The position numbers and the translations under genes were made by a program. The notes below the pieces were generated by a model. That model worked only from the letters and a program-made list of their open reading frames with translations, searched no databases and had not been told where the DNA came from. From Natrarchaeobaculum sulfurireducens (GTDB taxonomy: Archaea > Halobacteriota > Halobacteria > Halobacteriales > Natrialbaceae), in NCBI RefSeq assembly GCF_003430825.1, contig NZ_CP024047.1, forward strand, positions 1,984,001 to 2,048,000: a stretch of DNA of 64,000 nt. The letters run 5' to 3'. Below are positions 27,848 to 38,218 of this stretch, piece by piece (position 1 is the stretch's first letter; each line of letters begins with the position of its first letter).

Positions 27848-29920
27848 ATGACCGGTGACATCGAAACGCTCGAGAAGCTCAGTACGGCGTACAAAGAATC
27901 GATGCCCGCGGACCTGCGGGAGACCAAATCGTTCGACTGGTACCTCGAAGCGGTGTACGAGGACCCGAAGATCGCCCGCAACGCCCACCAGCGCGTCGCG
28001 GACATGTTCGACTACTACGGGACGACCTACGACGAAACCGAAGGGGTCGTCGAGTACCGCCTCGCGAGCGAGGACCCGTTACACGACGGTGAGAATACCT
28101 TCTACGGGAAGGTGATCCACCAGTCGATCCACGAGTTCGTCAACAAGGTGAAATCAGGAGCCCGCCGACTCGGTCCCGAACGCCGGATCAAACTCCTGCT
28201 CGGTCCCGTCGGCTCGGGGAAGTCTCACTTCGACAAGCAGGTTCGCAAGTACTTCGAGGACTACACGCTCCGCGAGGAGGGTCGGATGTACACCTTCCGC
28301 TGGACGAACCTCTGTGACGTCGTCAAAGACCAGGATCCGGCCGACGACGTCGTTCGATCGCCAATGAATCAGGACCCGCTGGTTCTGTTGCCCGTAGAGC
28401 AGCGCCAGTCGGTGATCGACGATCTGAACGATCGCCTGGATGCACCCTACACCATCCAGAACGAGCAGGCGCTTGACCCCGAAAGCGAGTTCTACATGGA
28501 TCGGCTGCTGGCGCACTACGACGACGACTTACAGCAGGTGCTCGAGAACCACGTCGAGATCATCCGCTTCGTCGCCGACGAGAACAAACGCCAGGGCGTC
28601 GAGACGTTCGAGCCCAAAGACAAGAAAAATCAGGACGAGACCGAACTCACGGGCGACGTCAACTACTCGAAGATCGCTATCTACGGCGAGAGCGACCCAC
28701 GTGCGTTCGATTACTCGGGGGCGTTCTGTAATGCAAACAGAGGAATATTCAGCGGTGAGGAGTTGCTCAAGCTCCAGCGGGAGTTCCTCTACGATTTCCT
28801 CCACGCCACCCAGGAGCAGACGATCAAGCCGAAGAACAACCCCCGGATCGACATCGACCAGGTGATCGTCGGCCGGACGAATATGCCCGAGTACAAAGAT
28901 AAAAAGGGCGACGAGAAGATGGAGGCGTTCAACGACCGCACCAAGCGGATCGACTTCCCGTACGTCCTGAGTTACGAAGACGAGGCGAGCATCTACGAGA
29001 AGATGCTGAACAACGCCGACGTCCCCGACATCAACGTCGAGCCACACACCTTAGAGATGGCGGGGCTGTTCGGCGTCCTCACCCGGGTCGAAGAGCCCGA
29101 CGCCGAAACCGTCGATCTCCTCTCGAAGGCCAAAGCCTACAACGGCGAGATCGACGAAGGCGACGACATCGACGTCAAGAAGCTTCGTGAGGAAGCCGCG
29201 GCGAAAGCCGAGATCGGCGAAGGGATGGTCGGCATCTCGCCTCGCTTTATCGGCGACGAGATCGCCGAGGCGATCATGGACTCGAAACACCGCCAGCGCG
29301 GGTTCCTCTCGCCGCTGACGGTGTTCAACTTCTTCGAGGAGAACTTAGAACACCACGGCTCGATCCCCGAAGACAACTTCGAGACGTACTACCGCTACCT
29401 CGAGACGGTCCGTGAGGAGTACCGCGAGCGGGCGATCGAGGACGTCCGCCATGCGCTGGCGTACGACATCGACGAGATCCAGCGCCAGGGTGAAAAGTAC
29501 ATGGACCACGTCATGGCGTACATCGACGACGACACGATCGAGGACGACCTCACCGGCCGCGAACAGGAACCCGACGAGACGTTCCTGCGCAGCGTCGAGG
29601 AGAAACTCGACGTGCCCGAAGACCGCAAGAACGACTTCCGCCAGGAAGTGTCGAACTGGGTCTCCCGGCGGGCCCGCGAAGGCGAGGCATTCAATCCCCA
29701 GGACAACGAGCGCCTGCGCCGCGCCTTAGAGCGCAAGCTCTGGGAGGACAAGAAACACAACATCAACTTCTCCGCGCTGGTCAGCGCCAGCGACGTCGAC
29801 GACGACGAACGCTCCTCGTGGATCGACGCCCTGACCGAACAGGGTTACTCCGAAGCGGGCGCAAAAGAGGTTCTCGAGTTTGCCGGCGCCGAGGTCGCCA
29901 AAGCCGAGATGGAAGACTAG
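27848..29920 (+). CDS. prkA: PrkA-family AAA+ serine kinase, copy 1
   Basis: A 690-residue PrkA protein. It has the N-terminal PrkA AAA domain with Walker A GPVGSGKS (residues 119-126) after RRIKLLL, the family segment SGEELLKLQREFLYDFLHAT and a conserved INVEPHTLEMAGLFGVLTR. The C-terminal PrkA-specific kinase-like part begins near residue 430. In bacteria PrkA works with YeaH and YcgB/SpoVR in stress and nutrient-limitation responses, and reports differ on whether it acts as kinase or protease. Here all partners follow in the same order. Confidence 0.93.
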   Translation: MTGDIETLEKLSTAYKESMPADLRETKSFDWYLEAVYEDPKIARNAHQRVADMFDYYGTTYDETEGVVEYRLASEDPLHDGENTFYGKVIHQSIHEFVNKVKSGARRLGPERRIKLLLGPVGSGKSHFDKQVRKYFEDYTLREEGRMYTFRWTNLCDVVKDQDPADDVVRSPMNQDPLVLLPVEQRQSVIDDLNDRLDAPYTIQNEQALDPESEFYMDRLLAHYDDDLQQVLENHVEIIRFVADENKRQGVETFEPKDKKNQDETELTGDVNYSKIAIYGESDPRAFDYSGAFCNANRGIFSGEELLKLQREFLYDFLHATQEQTIKPKNNPRIDIDQVIVGRTNMPEYKDKKGDEKMEAFNDRTKRIDFPYVLSYEDEASIYEKMLNNADVPDINVEPHTLEMAGLFGVLTRVEEPDAETVDLLSKAKAYNGEIDEGDDIDVKKLREEAAAKAEIGEGMVGISPRFIGDEIAEAIMDSKHRQRGFLSPLTVFNFFEENLEHHGSIPEDNFETYYRYLETVREEYRERAIEDVRHALAYDIDEIQRQGEKYMDHVMAYIDDDTIEDDLTGREQEPDETFLRSVEEKLDVPEDRKNDFRQEVSNWVSRRAREGEAFNPQDNERLRRALERKLWEDKKHNINFSALVSASDVDDDERSSWIDALTEQGYSEAGAKEVLEFAGAEVAKAEMED

Positions 29921-29921
29921 T

Positions 29922-32207
29922 ATGACCGGCGAGGACTACGTTACCGAGGCCGACCGAACGCTCGAGGCGACCTACGAAGAGCCGATGGAGCTGGCGACCT
30001 ACGTCGATCGGATCTTCGAGAACCCGACGATCGCCTCGCACGCCTCGAAGTACCTGCTCGAGGCGATCGAGGCCGCCGGGACTCGCACCGTCGTCGAAGA
30101 GGGCGAGGAGAAAGAGCGCTATCGCTTCTTCGACGACCCGCACAACGACGGTGAACACGCGATCCTCGGCAACACCGAGGTGCTCAACGGCTTCGTCGAC
30201 GACCTCCGTTCGATCGCGGCCGGCCGGGCGAAAGACGAGAAGATCATCTGGTTCGAGGGGCCGACGGCGACGGGGAAATCCGAACTCAAACGCTGTCTGG
30301 TCAACGGACTGCGTGAGTACTCGAAGACGCCCGCGGGACGTCGGTACACCGTCGAGTGGAACGTCACCAGCGCCGAGGCCGAACAGCGCGGGCTGAGCTA
30401 CGGGAGCGACCCGACCGCCGGCGACGACAAACACTGGTACGAGAGTCCCGTCCAGTCACACCCCTTGTCGGTTTTCCCCGAGGAGATCCGCGAGCGCATC
30501 CTCGAGGATCTAAACGACGAGCTCGACGAGCACGTCCCACTTCGGGTCGACGCAGAACTCGACCCGTTCTCGCGGGAGGCCTACGACTACCTCGAAGAGC
30601 GCTACCGTCGCGAAGGCGAAGACGAGTTGTTTTCGGCGATTACGAACGATCGACACCTGCGGGTGAAAAACTACGTCGTCGACATCGGCCAGGGCGTCGG
30701 CGTGCTCCACTCCGAAGACGACGGCCGCCCCAAAGAACGGCTCGTCGGCTCCTGGATGCACGGCATGCTCCAGGAACTGGACTCGCGTGGACGGAAGAAT
30801 CCGCAGGCGTTCTCCTACGACGGGGTGCTCTCGCAGGGCAACGGCGTCCTCACGATCGTCGAGGACGCCGCCCAGCACGCCGACTTGCTCCAGAAGCTAC
30901 TGAACGTCCCCGACGAACAGTCGGTCAAACTCGATAAGGGAATCGGGATGGACGTCGACACCCAGTTACTGATCATCTCGAACCCCGACCTCGAGGCCCA
31001 GCTTAACCAGCACGCCGACCGAAACGGGATGGACCCGCTGAAGGCGCTCAAACGAAGGCTCGACAAACACCAGTTCGGCTACCTGACGAACCTCTCGCTC
31101 GAGTCGGAACTCATCCGACGTGAGCTGACCAACGAGACGGAAGTCTGGGAGGCCGACACCTACGACGAACTCGAGTCGCGCATCCGCGAGCCAGTCCGGG
31201 TCACGATCAAAGCACAGGACGGTAAGACGCGAACGAAGGAGTTCGCCCCGCATGCGATCGAGTCGGCCGCGCTGTACGCGGTGGTTTCCCGCCTCGACGA
31301 GCAGGATCTGCCGAACGGCCTCGATCTGGTCGACAAGGCGTTGATCTACGATCAGGGCTACCTGCAGGAAGGGGATAGCCGACGCGAGAAAGCGGCGTTC
31401 GACTTCGCCGACGACGGCAGCGACGGCGACCACGGCATCCCGGTGACGTACACACGAGACACGCTCGCCGAACTGGTCCAGGCTGACCAGGATCGCCACC
31501 ACCCGGAGCTTCCCGTCAGCGACGTCATCATGCCGCGGGACGTGTTGAACGCGATGGCCGAGGGACTCTCGACTGCTCCCGTTTTCTCGACGGGCGAACG
31601 CTCGGAGTTCGAAGGTCGCGTCGTCCCCGTGAAAAACTACATTTACGACCGACAGGAGTCGGACGTCATCGAGGCGATCATGCACGACCGACGCGTCGAC
31701 GAGGAGACGGTCGCAGCGTACGTCGAACACGTCTACGCCTGGGAGACCGACGAGCCGCTGTACAACGACCGCGGCGAGCGCGTCGAACCCGATCCGCTGA
31801 AGATGAAACTGTTCGAGGTCGAACACCTCGGCCGGTTTGGCGAGGACGATTACGAAGGCAACCTCCCCCGCGAGAGCGTCCGAAACTTCCGCCGGGAGAA
31901 AGTGATCACGTCCCTCAACCGCCACGCCTGGGAGCACCGCGATGAGGATTTCGCCGTCCAGAACGTCGACCTGACGGCGATTCCAGTGATCAAGTCGGTC
32001 CTCGAGAGCCACGACTGGGACGACGTCCGGCGGACCTTCGAGGACTTCGACCCGCGCCAGTGGGACGATCCGCCGAGTGGGACCGAAACGGAGGGCGTCA
32101 AGGAGCGAACGATCGAGACGATGGTCGACGAGTTCGATTACTCCGAGGCATCGGCCGAACTGACCAGCCGACACGTCATGGGACAGGTGAGCTACCGATG
32201 GGACTGA
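29922..32207 (+). CDS. PrkA-family AAA+ protein, copy 2 (divergent)
   Basis: A 761-residue relative of the preceding gene, starting one base after its stop. Walker A reads [14 protein letters not shown] (GPTATGKS at residues 113-120). The following region lacks several PrkA1 motifs, and a different sensor segment [20 protein letters not shown] is seen. The C-terminal half is longer than in copy 1. The two proteins probably form a mixed AAA+ complex, inferred from adjacency. An alternative is that copy 2 is an adaptor that still binds nucleotide. Confidence 0.88.
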   Translation: MTGEDYVTEADRTLEATYEEPMELATYVDRIFENPTIASHASKYLLEAIEAAGTRTVVEEGEEKERYRFFDDPHNDGEHAILGNTEVLNGFVDDLRSIAAGRAKDEKIIWFEGPTATGKSELKRCLVNGLREYSKTPAGRRYTVEWNVTSAEAEQRGLSYGSDPTAGDDKHWYESPVQSHPLSVFPEEIRERILEDLNDELDEHVPLRVDAELDPFSREAYDYLEERYRREGEDELFSAITNDRHLRVKNYVVDIGQGVGVLHSEDDGRPKERLVGSWMHGMLQELDSRGRKNPQAFSYDGVLSQGNGVLTIVEDAAQHADLLQKLLNVPDEQSVKLDKGIGMDVDTQLLIISNPDLEAQLNQHADRNGMDPLKALKRRLDKHQFGYLTNLSLESELIRRELTNETEVWEADTYDELESRIREPVRVTIKAQDGKTRTKEFAPHAIESAALYAVVSRLDEQDLPNGLDLVDKALIYDQGYLQEGDSRREKAAFDFADDGSDGDHGIPVTYTRDTLAELVQADQDRHHPELPVSDVIMPRDVLNAMAEGLSTAPVFSTGERSEFEGRVVPVKNYIYDRQESDVIEAIMHDRRVDEETVAAYVEHVYAWETDEPLYNDRGERVEPDPLKMKLFEVEHLGRFGEDDYEGNLPRESVRNFRREKVITSLNRHAWEHRDEDFAVQNVDLTAIPVIKSVLESHDWDDVRRTFEDFDPRQWDDPPSGTETEGVKERTIETMVDEFDYSEASAELTSRHVMGQVSYRWD

Positions 32208-32229
32208 CGACTACGTACGAGGTGCGACC

Positions 32230-33555
32230 ATGGGACTGAAAGACGACCTCGAGCGATTCCGTGAAGTGGGCGAACAGCGACGCGAGGACTTAGCCGACTT
32301 CATCCAGTACGGCGAACTTGGCACCAGCAGACCGGACCAGATCAACATCCCGGTCAAGATCGTCTCGCTCCCGGAGTTCGAGTACGACCGCCGGGACAAA
32401 GGTGGCGTCGGCCAGGGCGACGGCGGAACGCCGGACGTCGGCCAGCCCGTCGGCCAGCCCCAGCCTCAGCCGGGCGACGACGACGGTGACGGCGACGAAC
32501 CCGGCGAGGAAGGCGGCGAGCACAAGTACTACGAGATGGACCCCGAGGAGTTCGCCCAGGAACTCGACGAGGAACTGGGGCTGGACTTAGAGCCAAAGGG
32601 GAAGAAAGTGATCGAGGAGAAAGAAGGGCCGTTCACCGACCTCACCAGAACCGGCCCCGACAGCACGCTCGACTTCGAGCGGATGTTCAAAGAGGGACTC
32701 AAGCGCAAACTCGCGATGGACTTCGACGAGGAGTTCCTGCGAGAACTGTGCAAGGTCGAGGGGATCAGCCCCCGCGAGGTCTTCGAGTGGGCCCGCGGCG
32801 AGAACCTCCCGGTGTCGATGGCCTGGGTCGAGGAGGCCCACGACGAGGTCGCCGACGAACGTGGGGCCTGGTCGTCGATCGAGGAGGTCGAAGCGAACGT
32901 CGAACGCGAGACTGTCCAGCAGAAGATCCGCCGTGAGGGGATCAAACACGTCCCCTTCCGTCGCGAAGACGAACGCTACCGCTACCCCGAGATCATCGAG
33001 GAAAAAGAGAAGAACGTCGTCGTGGTCAACATCCGCGACGTCTCCGGCTCGATGCGCGAGAAGAAACGCGAACTCGTCGAACGGACGTTCACCCCGCTCG
33101 ACTGGTACCTCCAGGGCAAGTACGACAACGCGGAGTTCGTCTACATCGCCCACGACGCCGACGCCTGGCAGGTCGAACGGGAGGACTTCTTCGGCATCCG
33201 CTCGGGTGGCGGCACGAAGATCTCGAGCGCGTACGAACTCGCCGCCGAACTCCTGGAGGAATATCCCTGGAGCGACTGGAACCGCTACGTCTTCGCCGCC
33301 GGTGATTCGGAGAACTCCTCGAACGACACTGAAGAGCGCGTCATCCCGATCATGGAGGAGATCCCGGCGAACCTCCATGCCTACGTCGAAACCCAGCCAA
33401 GCGGCAACGCGATCAACGCCACCCACGCCGAAGAACTCGAGCGTCACTTCGGTACCGACGCCGACGACGTCGCGGTGGCGTACGTCAACGGCAAAGCGGA
33501 CGTGACCGACGCGATCTACGAGATTCTCTCGACGGAGAGTGATTCGGATGAGTAA
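32230..33555 (+). CDS. DUF444 (YeaH/YhbH) protein with von Willebrand A-like domain
   Basis: A 441-residue protein. The N-terminal third has a Gly/Asp/Gln-rich flexible linker (about residues 58-95). The C-terminal half is a VWA-type fold with MIDAS motif DVSGSM (Asp270, Ser272, Ser274), followed by [13 protein letters not shown] and [15 protein letters not shown]. This matches YeaH of the prkA-yeaH-ycgB block. It is likely a metal-dependent adaptor between PrkA and SpoVR. Its end overlaps the spoVR start by eight bases. Confidence 0.93.
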   Translation: MGLKDDLERFREVGEQRREDLADFIQYGELGTSRPDQINIPVKIVSLPEFEYDRRDKGGVGQGDGGTPDVGQPVGQPQPQPGDDDGDGDEPGEEGGEHKYYEMDPEEFAQELDEELGLDLEPKGKKVIEEKEGPFTDLTRTGPDSTLDFERMFKEGLKRKLAMDFDEEFLRELCKVEGISPREVFEWARGENLPVSMAWVEEAHDEVADERGAWSSIEEVEANVERETVQQKIRREGIKHVPFRREDERYRYPEIIEEKEKNVVVVNIRDVSGSMREKKRELVERTFTPLDWYLQGKYDNAEFVYIAHDADAWQVEREDFFGIRSGGGTKISSAYELAAELLEEYPWSDWNRYVFAAGDSENSSNDTEERVIPIMEEIPANLHAYVETQPSGNAINATHAEELERHFGTDADDVAVAYVNGKADVTDAIYEILSTESDSDE

Positions 33556-35575
33556 GACGAATTCCAACGCCGACCGGTTTCGCAAGCAGGCGATCGCCGC
33601 CGACTTAGAAGAGCCGGTCGCAGAAGCCAGACATCTGGCACAGAAACTCGGCCTCGAGCCGTACCCGGTGAAGTACTGGATCATCGATTACGACGAGATG
33701 AACGAACTCATCGCCTACGGTGGCTTCCAGAGTCGCTACCCACACTGGCGATGGGGGATGCAGTACGACCGCCAGCAAAAACAGGGCCAGTACACCGGCG
33801 GGAAGGCCTTCGAGATCGTCAACAACGACAACCCGGCCCATGCCTTCCTCCAGGAGTCGAACACGCTGGCCGATCAGAAGGCCGTCATCACCCACGTCGA
33901 GGCCCATTCGGACTTCTTCGCGAAAAACGAGTGGTTCGGGCTCTTTACGGGCGGCCAGTCGGACGAAGCACAGGTCAACGCCGCCGCGATGCTCGAACGC
34001 CACGCCCGGGCGATCGACGAGTACATGTCCGATCCCGAGATCGACCGTGCGGAGGTCGAAAAGTGGATCGACCACTGTCTCAGCTTAGAAGACAACATCG
34101 ACCAGCACCGGGTGTTCGAACGCCGACTCGACGTCGACGGCCCCGCCGAAGAGATCGACGGGGATCTCGCCGAGAAACTCGACGAACTCGGTCTTTCCGA
34201 GGAGATCAAAGGCGAGGTGTTCGACGAGGAGTGGCTCGAGAAACTCGAGGCCGAAAACGGACAGGTCACCTTCCCCGAGGAGCCCCAGAAGGACCTCCTC
34301 TCGTTCGTCCGCGAACACGGCAAACAGTACGACGCCGAGAGCGGTCGCGCCGTCGAGATGGAGCCCTGGCAACGGGACGTCCTCGATATGATGCGCGCGG
34401 AGGCCTACTACTTCGCCGCCCAGAAGATGACGAAGATCATGAACGAGGGGTGGGCGGCCTACTGGGAGTCGGCGATGATGACCGACGAGGCGTTCGCTGG
34501 CGACGACGAGTTCGTCAACTACGCCGATCACATGGCGAAAGTGCTCGCTTCCGGCGGACTCAACCCCTACAGCCTCGGCATGGAACTGTGGGAGTACGTC
34601 GAAAACACGACGAACCGCCGCGAGGTGCTCGAGCGCCTGCTTCGCGTCGAGGGAATCTCCTGGCGTAATCTGACCGACGTCGTCGACTTTGACGACGTCC
34701 TCGAGACGCTCGAGCCGCCAGTGTCGATCGCCACGATCGAGGCCGGAACGCTCGAGGAACTCGAGGCCGCGCCGGAAGAGTGGATCGACCACGACGCACT
34801 GTCGGCTGCCCACGACGGCGAGGTCGATGTCGATCGCTACCCGTGGAAGGTCCTGACGTACGAGGGACTGGCCCGTCGGCACTACTCGCTGGTCAAACGC
34901 CAGCACCGTGGCTTCCTCTCGCGGGTCAACCAGAACGAACTCGAGCGGATCGGGCGATACCTCTTCGACGATGCTCGATACGCGAGCGTCGAGGAGGCGC
35001 TCGAGGACGTCGAGTTCACGGCGGGCTGGGATCGCATGTACGACGTACGGGAGAGTCACAACGACGTGACCTTCCTGGACGAGTTCCTCACGGAGGAGTT
35101 CATCACGGAGAACAACTACTTCACCTACGAGCACTCGAAGGCGACCGGCCAATTCCACGTCGCGAGCGACGCCGCCGAGGACGTCAAGAAGAAGTTGTTG
35201 TTGCAGTTTACCAACTTTGGGAAGCCGACGATCGCGGTCTACGACGGCAACTACAACAACGCGAACGAACTCCTGTTGGGCCACCAGTACAACGGCGTCA
35301 TGCTCGACCTCGGGAAGGCCAAGGAGACCTTGAAGCGGATCTTCGAACTTTGGGGTCGGCCCGTGAACCTCCTGACGATCGTCAAGGACGTCAACGAACA
35401 CGACGTCGAGGTCGCCAAACGACGCAATCGTGAGCCCGAGCCCGAAGAACGCGGCAAGCTCATCCGATACGACGGCGAGGAAGTGACCGTCGAGACCGTC
35501 CCCTGGAACGAGGTCGAACACCTCTCGGCCGAAGACGTCGACTACGACACGAAACCCGACGAGTGGCTCGCCTGA
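33548..35575 (+). CDS. SpoVR/YcgB family protein
   Basis: A 675-residue SpoVR family protein from ATG 33548. Typical segments are [36 protein letters not shown], and later [16 protein letters not shown] and [19 protein letters not shown]. The molecular role is not known in any organism; it always accompanies PrkA and DUF444. Archaea do not sporulate, so the name is historical and stress or starvation response is the more sensible context. Confidence 0.94.
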   Translation: MSKTNSNADRFRKQAIAADLEEPVAEARHLAQKLGLEPYPVKYWIIDYDEMNELIAYGGFQSRYPHWRWGMQYDRQQKQGQYTGGKAFEIVNNDNPAHAFLQESNTLADQKAVITHVEAHSDFFAKNEWFGLFTGGQSDEAQVNAAAMLERHARAIDEYMSDPEIDRAEVEKWIDHCLSLEDNIDQHRVFERRLDVDGPAEEIDGDLAEKLDELGLSEEIKGEVFDEEWLEKLEAENGQVTFPEEPQKDLLSFVREHGKQYDAESGRAVEMEPWQRDVLDMMRAEAYYFAAQKMTKIMNEGWAAYWESAMMTDEAFAGDDEFVNYADHMAKVLASGGLNPYSLGMELWEYVENTTNRREVLERLLRVEGISWRNLTDVVDFDDVLETLEPPVSIATIEAGTLEELEAAPEEWIDHDALSAAHDGEVDVDRYPWKVLTYEGLARRHYSLVKRQHRGFLSRVNQNELERIGRYLFDDARYASVEEALEDVEFTAGWDRMYDVRESHNDVTFLDEFLTEEFITENNYFTYEHSKATGQFHVASDAAEDVKKKLLLQFTNFGKPTIAVYDGNYNNANELLLGHQYNGVMLDLGKAKETLKRIFELWGRPVNLLTIVKDVNEHDVEVAKRRNREPEPEERGKLIRYDGEEVTVETVPWNEVEHLSAEDVDYDTKPDEWLA

Positions 35576-35651
35576 AACGTCTTTCTTTCCCAACTGTTTG
35601 TGATAAACTGTCGGAACCCTTTTGCCCTCGTTCTCGCATGAACCGGATACG

Positions 35652-36236
35652 ATGGATGGGGGACACGCCGTCGAGGAACACGACGAATCTGTCGGGTTCG
35701 ATCTGCCGTCGGTGCTCGCACAACTCGACGGACGCACGCCAGCGGAGTGCAGAGATGCAGTCGAGACAGTCCAGACGCACGTCGCCGAGAATCCGGACGC
35801 CTGTTTGCCGACCGTCCCGAAGCTCAGAACGCTGCTCGAGCAGCCTGACGTCGACTGTCAGGCGGACGCCGCGTACTGTCTCGCCGAACTCGCCGAACAC
35901 TCGCCGGTCGACGTCGCGCCGTCGGCCGACGAACTCGCCACCTTCGTCGCCGAGCGACCGGCTCACGACGCGACACCCGCGCTGATTCGGTCGCTCGCCG
36001 CTATTTCAAGCGATCGACCGGACGCCCTCGTCGACCACGTCGACGCACTCGACATCGCACTCGAAAACGACGCACCCGAGGCTCGAGCGGCCGGTGCGAC
36101 CGCCTTCGGTCGGCTTGCAACGGAGACTGACGCGACCGTCGATCCCGTCCGTGACCGACTGGCCGAACTCGCAGCCGACGATCCGGACTCGACCGTCAAA
36201 GAACGCGCTGCGGGGGCGCTCGAGCAGTTTCCGTAG
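35652..36236 (+). CDS. HEAT-repeat-like helical protein
   Basis: A 194-residue protein from ATG 35652. Repeated helix pairs with Asp/Ala/Leu spacing are seen (for example PDVDCQADAAYCLAELAEHS, APEARAAGATAFGRLA, DSTVKERAAGALEQF), the pattern of HEAT or PBS-lyase repeats. Such small halophilic HEAT proteins act as binding scaffolds. A T-rich stretch with GTTTGTGATAAACTG precedes the gene. It follows spoVR after 76 bases and may be separately transcribed. Confidence 0.82.
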   Translation: MDGGHAVEEHDESVGFDLPSVLAQLDGRTPAECRDAVETVQTHVAENPDACLPTVPKLRTLLEQPDVDCQADAAYCLAELAEHSPVDVAPSADELATFVAERPAHDATPALIRSLAAISSDRPDALVDHVDALDIALENDAPEARAAGATAFGRLATETDATVDPVRDRLAELAADDPDSTVKERAAGALEQFP

Positions 36237-36276
36237 GCACCGAAACGTACGGGCACTGTGAGCACGTACGTCTTGT

Positions 36277-36666
36277 ATGGACGTTTCAGTCGACACCGAC
36301 GCACGACTCACGACCGTCGACGTGACCGACCGGATCGCCGACGCGGTTCCCGACGAGCTGGCCACCGGAACCGCCACCGCGTTCGTCCGGCATACGACCG
36401 CGGGACTGATTGTACAGGAGAACGAGCCCCGACTGCGCGGGGACATCGAATCGTTTCTCGAGGAGGTCGTCCCGGACGAGGGCCACGCCCACGACCAGCT
36501 AGACGGTAACGCCGACTCGCACCTGCGAGCGACGCTGCTCGGGCCGGACGTGACGATTCCGGTCGAAGACGGCGAGCTCGCACTCGGCACCTGGCAGTCG
36601 GTGCTCCTGGTCGAGTGCGACGGACCGCGGACGCGAACGATCACCGTGACGACCGTCGGCGAGTAG
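36277..36666 (+). CDS. YjbQ/UPF0047 family protein
   Basis: A 129-residue UPF0047 protein with both family signatures: FVRHTTAGLIVQENEPRL at residues 41-60 and HLRATLLGPDVTIPVEDG with ALGTWQSVLLVECDGPRTR at the end. The family has been linked to thiamine-phosphate synthase activity in vitro, and its true role is unsettled. The conserved His residues probably bind metal. Confidence 0.93.
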   Translation: MDVSVDTDARLTTVDVTDRIADAVPDELATGTATAFVRHTTAGLIVQENEPRLRGDIESFLEEVVPDEGHAHDQLDGNADSHLRATLLGPDVTIPVEDGELALGTWQSVLLVECDGPRTRTITVTTVGE

Positions 36667-36699
36667 CCTCGAGAACCCCGCGAGAGCCACGGTCTGAGG

Positions 36700-36756
36700 G
36701 GCCCTACAATTGTCTCGGTCTGACAGAGCCCCTACGAGTGTCTCGCTCAGACAGAG
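36700..36756. repeat. Two tandem 28-bp repeats upstream of the MFS gene
   Basis: Two imperfect copies with period 28 (CCCTACAATTGTCTCGGTCT and CCCTACGAGTGTCTCGCTCA, each followed by GACAGAG or ACAGAG). They lie 26-82 bases upstream of the TATA box of the MFS gene, where archaeal activators or repressors bind. The shared half-sites GTCTCG and GACAGAG are partly complementary (GTCT/AGAC). Confidence 0.7.
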
Positions 36757-36781
36757 GCGGTGACAGTCTTTCGACACGGTG

Positions 36782-36787
36782 TTTATA
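36782..36787 (+). promoter_or_regulatory. TATA box of the MFS transporter
   Basis: TTTATA centred about 28 bases before ATG 36812, which would give a leaderless transcript. It supports that ATG over the longer in-frame start at 36779. Confidence 0.7.
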
Positions 36788-36811
36788 CTCCGGTCTCGAG
36801 TACGGTACGCC

Positions 36812-38125
36812 ATGACGACCGAGGCCGAGCAGCCGGACGTCTTCGATCCGTTCCGGCAGTTCTTCTCGCTGCAACGGGACGTGCTGGTACTCTCGCTGGC
36901 GATGTTCGCGTTCAGCCTCGGCTTTCAGATGACCACCCGATTTCTGCCGGACTATCTCGTCTACCTCGGTGCGACTGGGTTCGTCGTCGGCCTCTTTGCG
37001 ACGCTCGGCAACGTGATCGGTGCGGTCTTTCCGTACTACGGCGGCGTGATCTCCGACCGCGTCGGCTCGCGGTATGCACTCACCGCCTTCGGCCTCCTCT
37101 CGACGATCGGCTTCGGTATCTGGCTCGCCGGCGCGTTCGTTCCGCCGGTCGACCTGGGCGTGTTCGTTCTCGAGCCCTGGATCTGGGTATTCGTCGGCCT
37201 GTTGTTCGCACAGGGCTGGAAGTCGTTTGGGATCGGTGCCACGTACGCCATCGTCAAACAGAGCGTCCCACCGGAGCGACTCGCACGCGGGTTCGCAAGC
37301 ACCGAGACGTTCCGACGAACGGCGTTTCTCCTCGCTCCGCTGATCGTCGCGGTTCTCGTCGCCGACGATCTGATGCCCGGGTTCCTGTTCGTCCTCGCGA
37401 TTGCGGTCGTCTTCGGGCTCATCGGGACACTCACGCAGCATTTCCTCTACGACGCCTCGGCCGACTCGCTCGGTAAAGAGTTCGAGGGAATCAGACGGAT
37501 CGTCGATGACGTCCGCGCGATGCCGGATCCCCTCCGACCGCTGCTCGTCGCAGACACGTTCGTTCGCTTCGCCAACGGGATGGTCTACGTCTTTTTCATC
37601 CTCGTGATCACGCAGGTGATGGGGATTGGGCTGACCCTGTCGCTGCCGGTCGTCGGGACGGTCGAGCTCTCGCCGGCGGCGTTTTTCGGCGTTCTGCTGG
37701 GGATCGAGATGCTCGTCGCGTTGCTCACGATGGCCCCTACCGCAAAGCTCGCCGAGTACACCGGTCTCAAAACGGTCGTAGGGCTGGGCTTTTTCGTCTA
37801 CGCCGTCTTCCCCGTCCTCCTCATCTTCGCACCCGAAAGCGTTCCCGTTCTCGTCGCGCTGTTCGCGTTCTCCGGACTTCGGTTTGCAGGGCTGCCGGCG
37901 CACAAGGCGCTGGTCGTCGGCCCTGCCAAGCAAGACGCAGGTGGCCGCGTCACTGGCTCGTACTACTTCCTTCGGAACCTGATCGTCATCCCAAGCGGCG
38001 CGCTCGGTGGTATCCTCTGGGAGTTCGCCAGCCCGGAACTCTCGTTCGCCGTCGCCTCCACCATCGGCATGGTTGGCGTCGCCTACTTCGTCCTGTTCGG
38101 CGAGGAGTTCGACGCCTACCAGTGA
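36812..38125 (+). CDS. Major facilitator superfamily transporter
   Basis: A 437-residue permease with about 12 hydrophobic helices and the MFS loop-2 type motif GGVISDRVGSRYALTAFG. Another motif of family flavour is FVRFANGMVYVFFILVITQV. The short N-terminus is acidic. Substrate not recognisable. The two 28-bp repeats ahead of its promoter hint at specific control. It converges with a GDPD gene through a hairpin region. Confidence 0.9.
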   Translation: MTTEAEQPDVFDPFRQFFSLQRDVLVLSLAMFAFSLGFQMTTRFLPDYLVYLGATGFVVGLFATLGNVIGAVFPYYGGVISDRVGSRYALTAFGLLSTIGFGIWLAGAFVPPVDLGVFVLEPWIWVFVGLLFAQGWKSFGIGATYAIVKQSVPPERLARGFASTETFRRTAFLLAPLIVAVLVADDLMPGFLFVLAIAVVFGLIGTLTQHFLYDASADSLGKEFEGIRRIVDDVRAMPDPLRPLLVADTFVRFANGMVYVFFILVITQVMGIGLTLSLPVVGTVELSPAAFFGVLLGIEMLVALLTMAPTAKLAEYTGLKTVVGLGFFVYAVFPVLLIFAPESVPVLVALFAFSGLRFAGLPAHKALVVGPAKQDAGGRVTGSYYFLRNLIVIPSGALGGILWEFASPELSFAVASTIGMVGVAYFVLFGEEFDAYQ

Positions 38126-38165
38126 CCGAAATCGCGACCGACCGAGCTATCCAGACACGCGGTGT

Positions 38166-38201
38166 CCCGTGGTAAACAACCACGGGTCAGGTGACCCGTG
38201 G
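38166..38201. terminator. Overlapping hairpins between convergent genes
   Basis: CCCGTGGT-AAACA-ACCACGGG (38166-38186) forms an 8-bp stem. CCACGGGTCA-GG-TGACCCGTGG (38180-38201) forms a 10-bp stem using the same CCACGGG arm, so only one can form at a time. The place between two converging genes fits a bidirectional terminator. Sequences like this also occur at ends of IS200/IS605-type elements, so a relic is possible. Confidence 0.5.
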
Positions 38202-38218
38202 AACTCTCGCTGTTCCCT

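Noticed and set aside
27591-27851. 86-codon frame just before prkA
   Set aside because: It overlaps the prkA start, is basic and Thr/Arg-rich unlike real proteins here, and has no promoter or homologous look.
34085-35737. 550-residue minus-strand frame opposite spoVR
   Set aside because: It is a Val/Asp-rich shadow translation. SpoVR on the other strand has clear family segments.
36704-37933. 409-residue minus-strand frame opposite the MFS gene
   Set aside because: Its composition is Arg/Glu/Asp-rich with no hydrophobic core or motif. It mirrors the GC-rich codon pattern of the real permease on the other strand.
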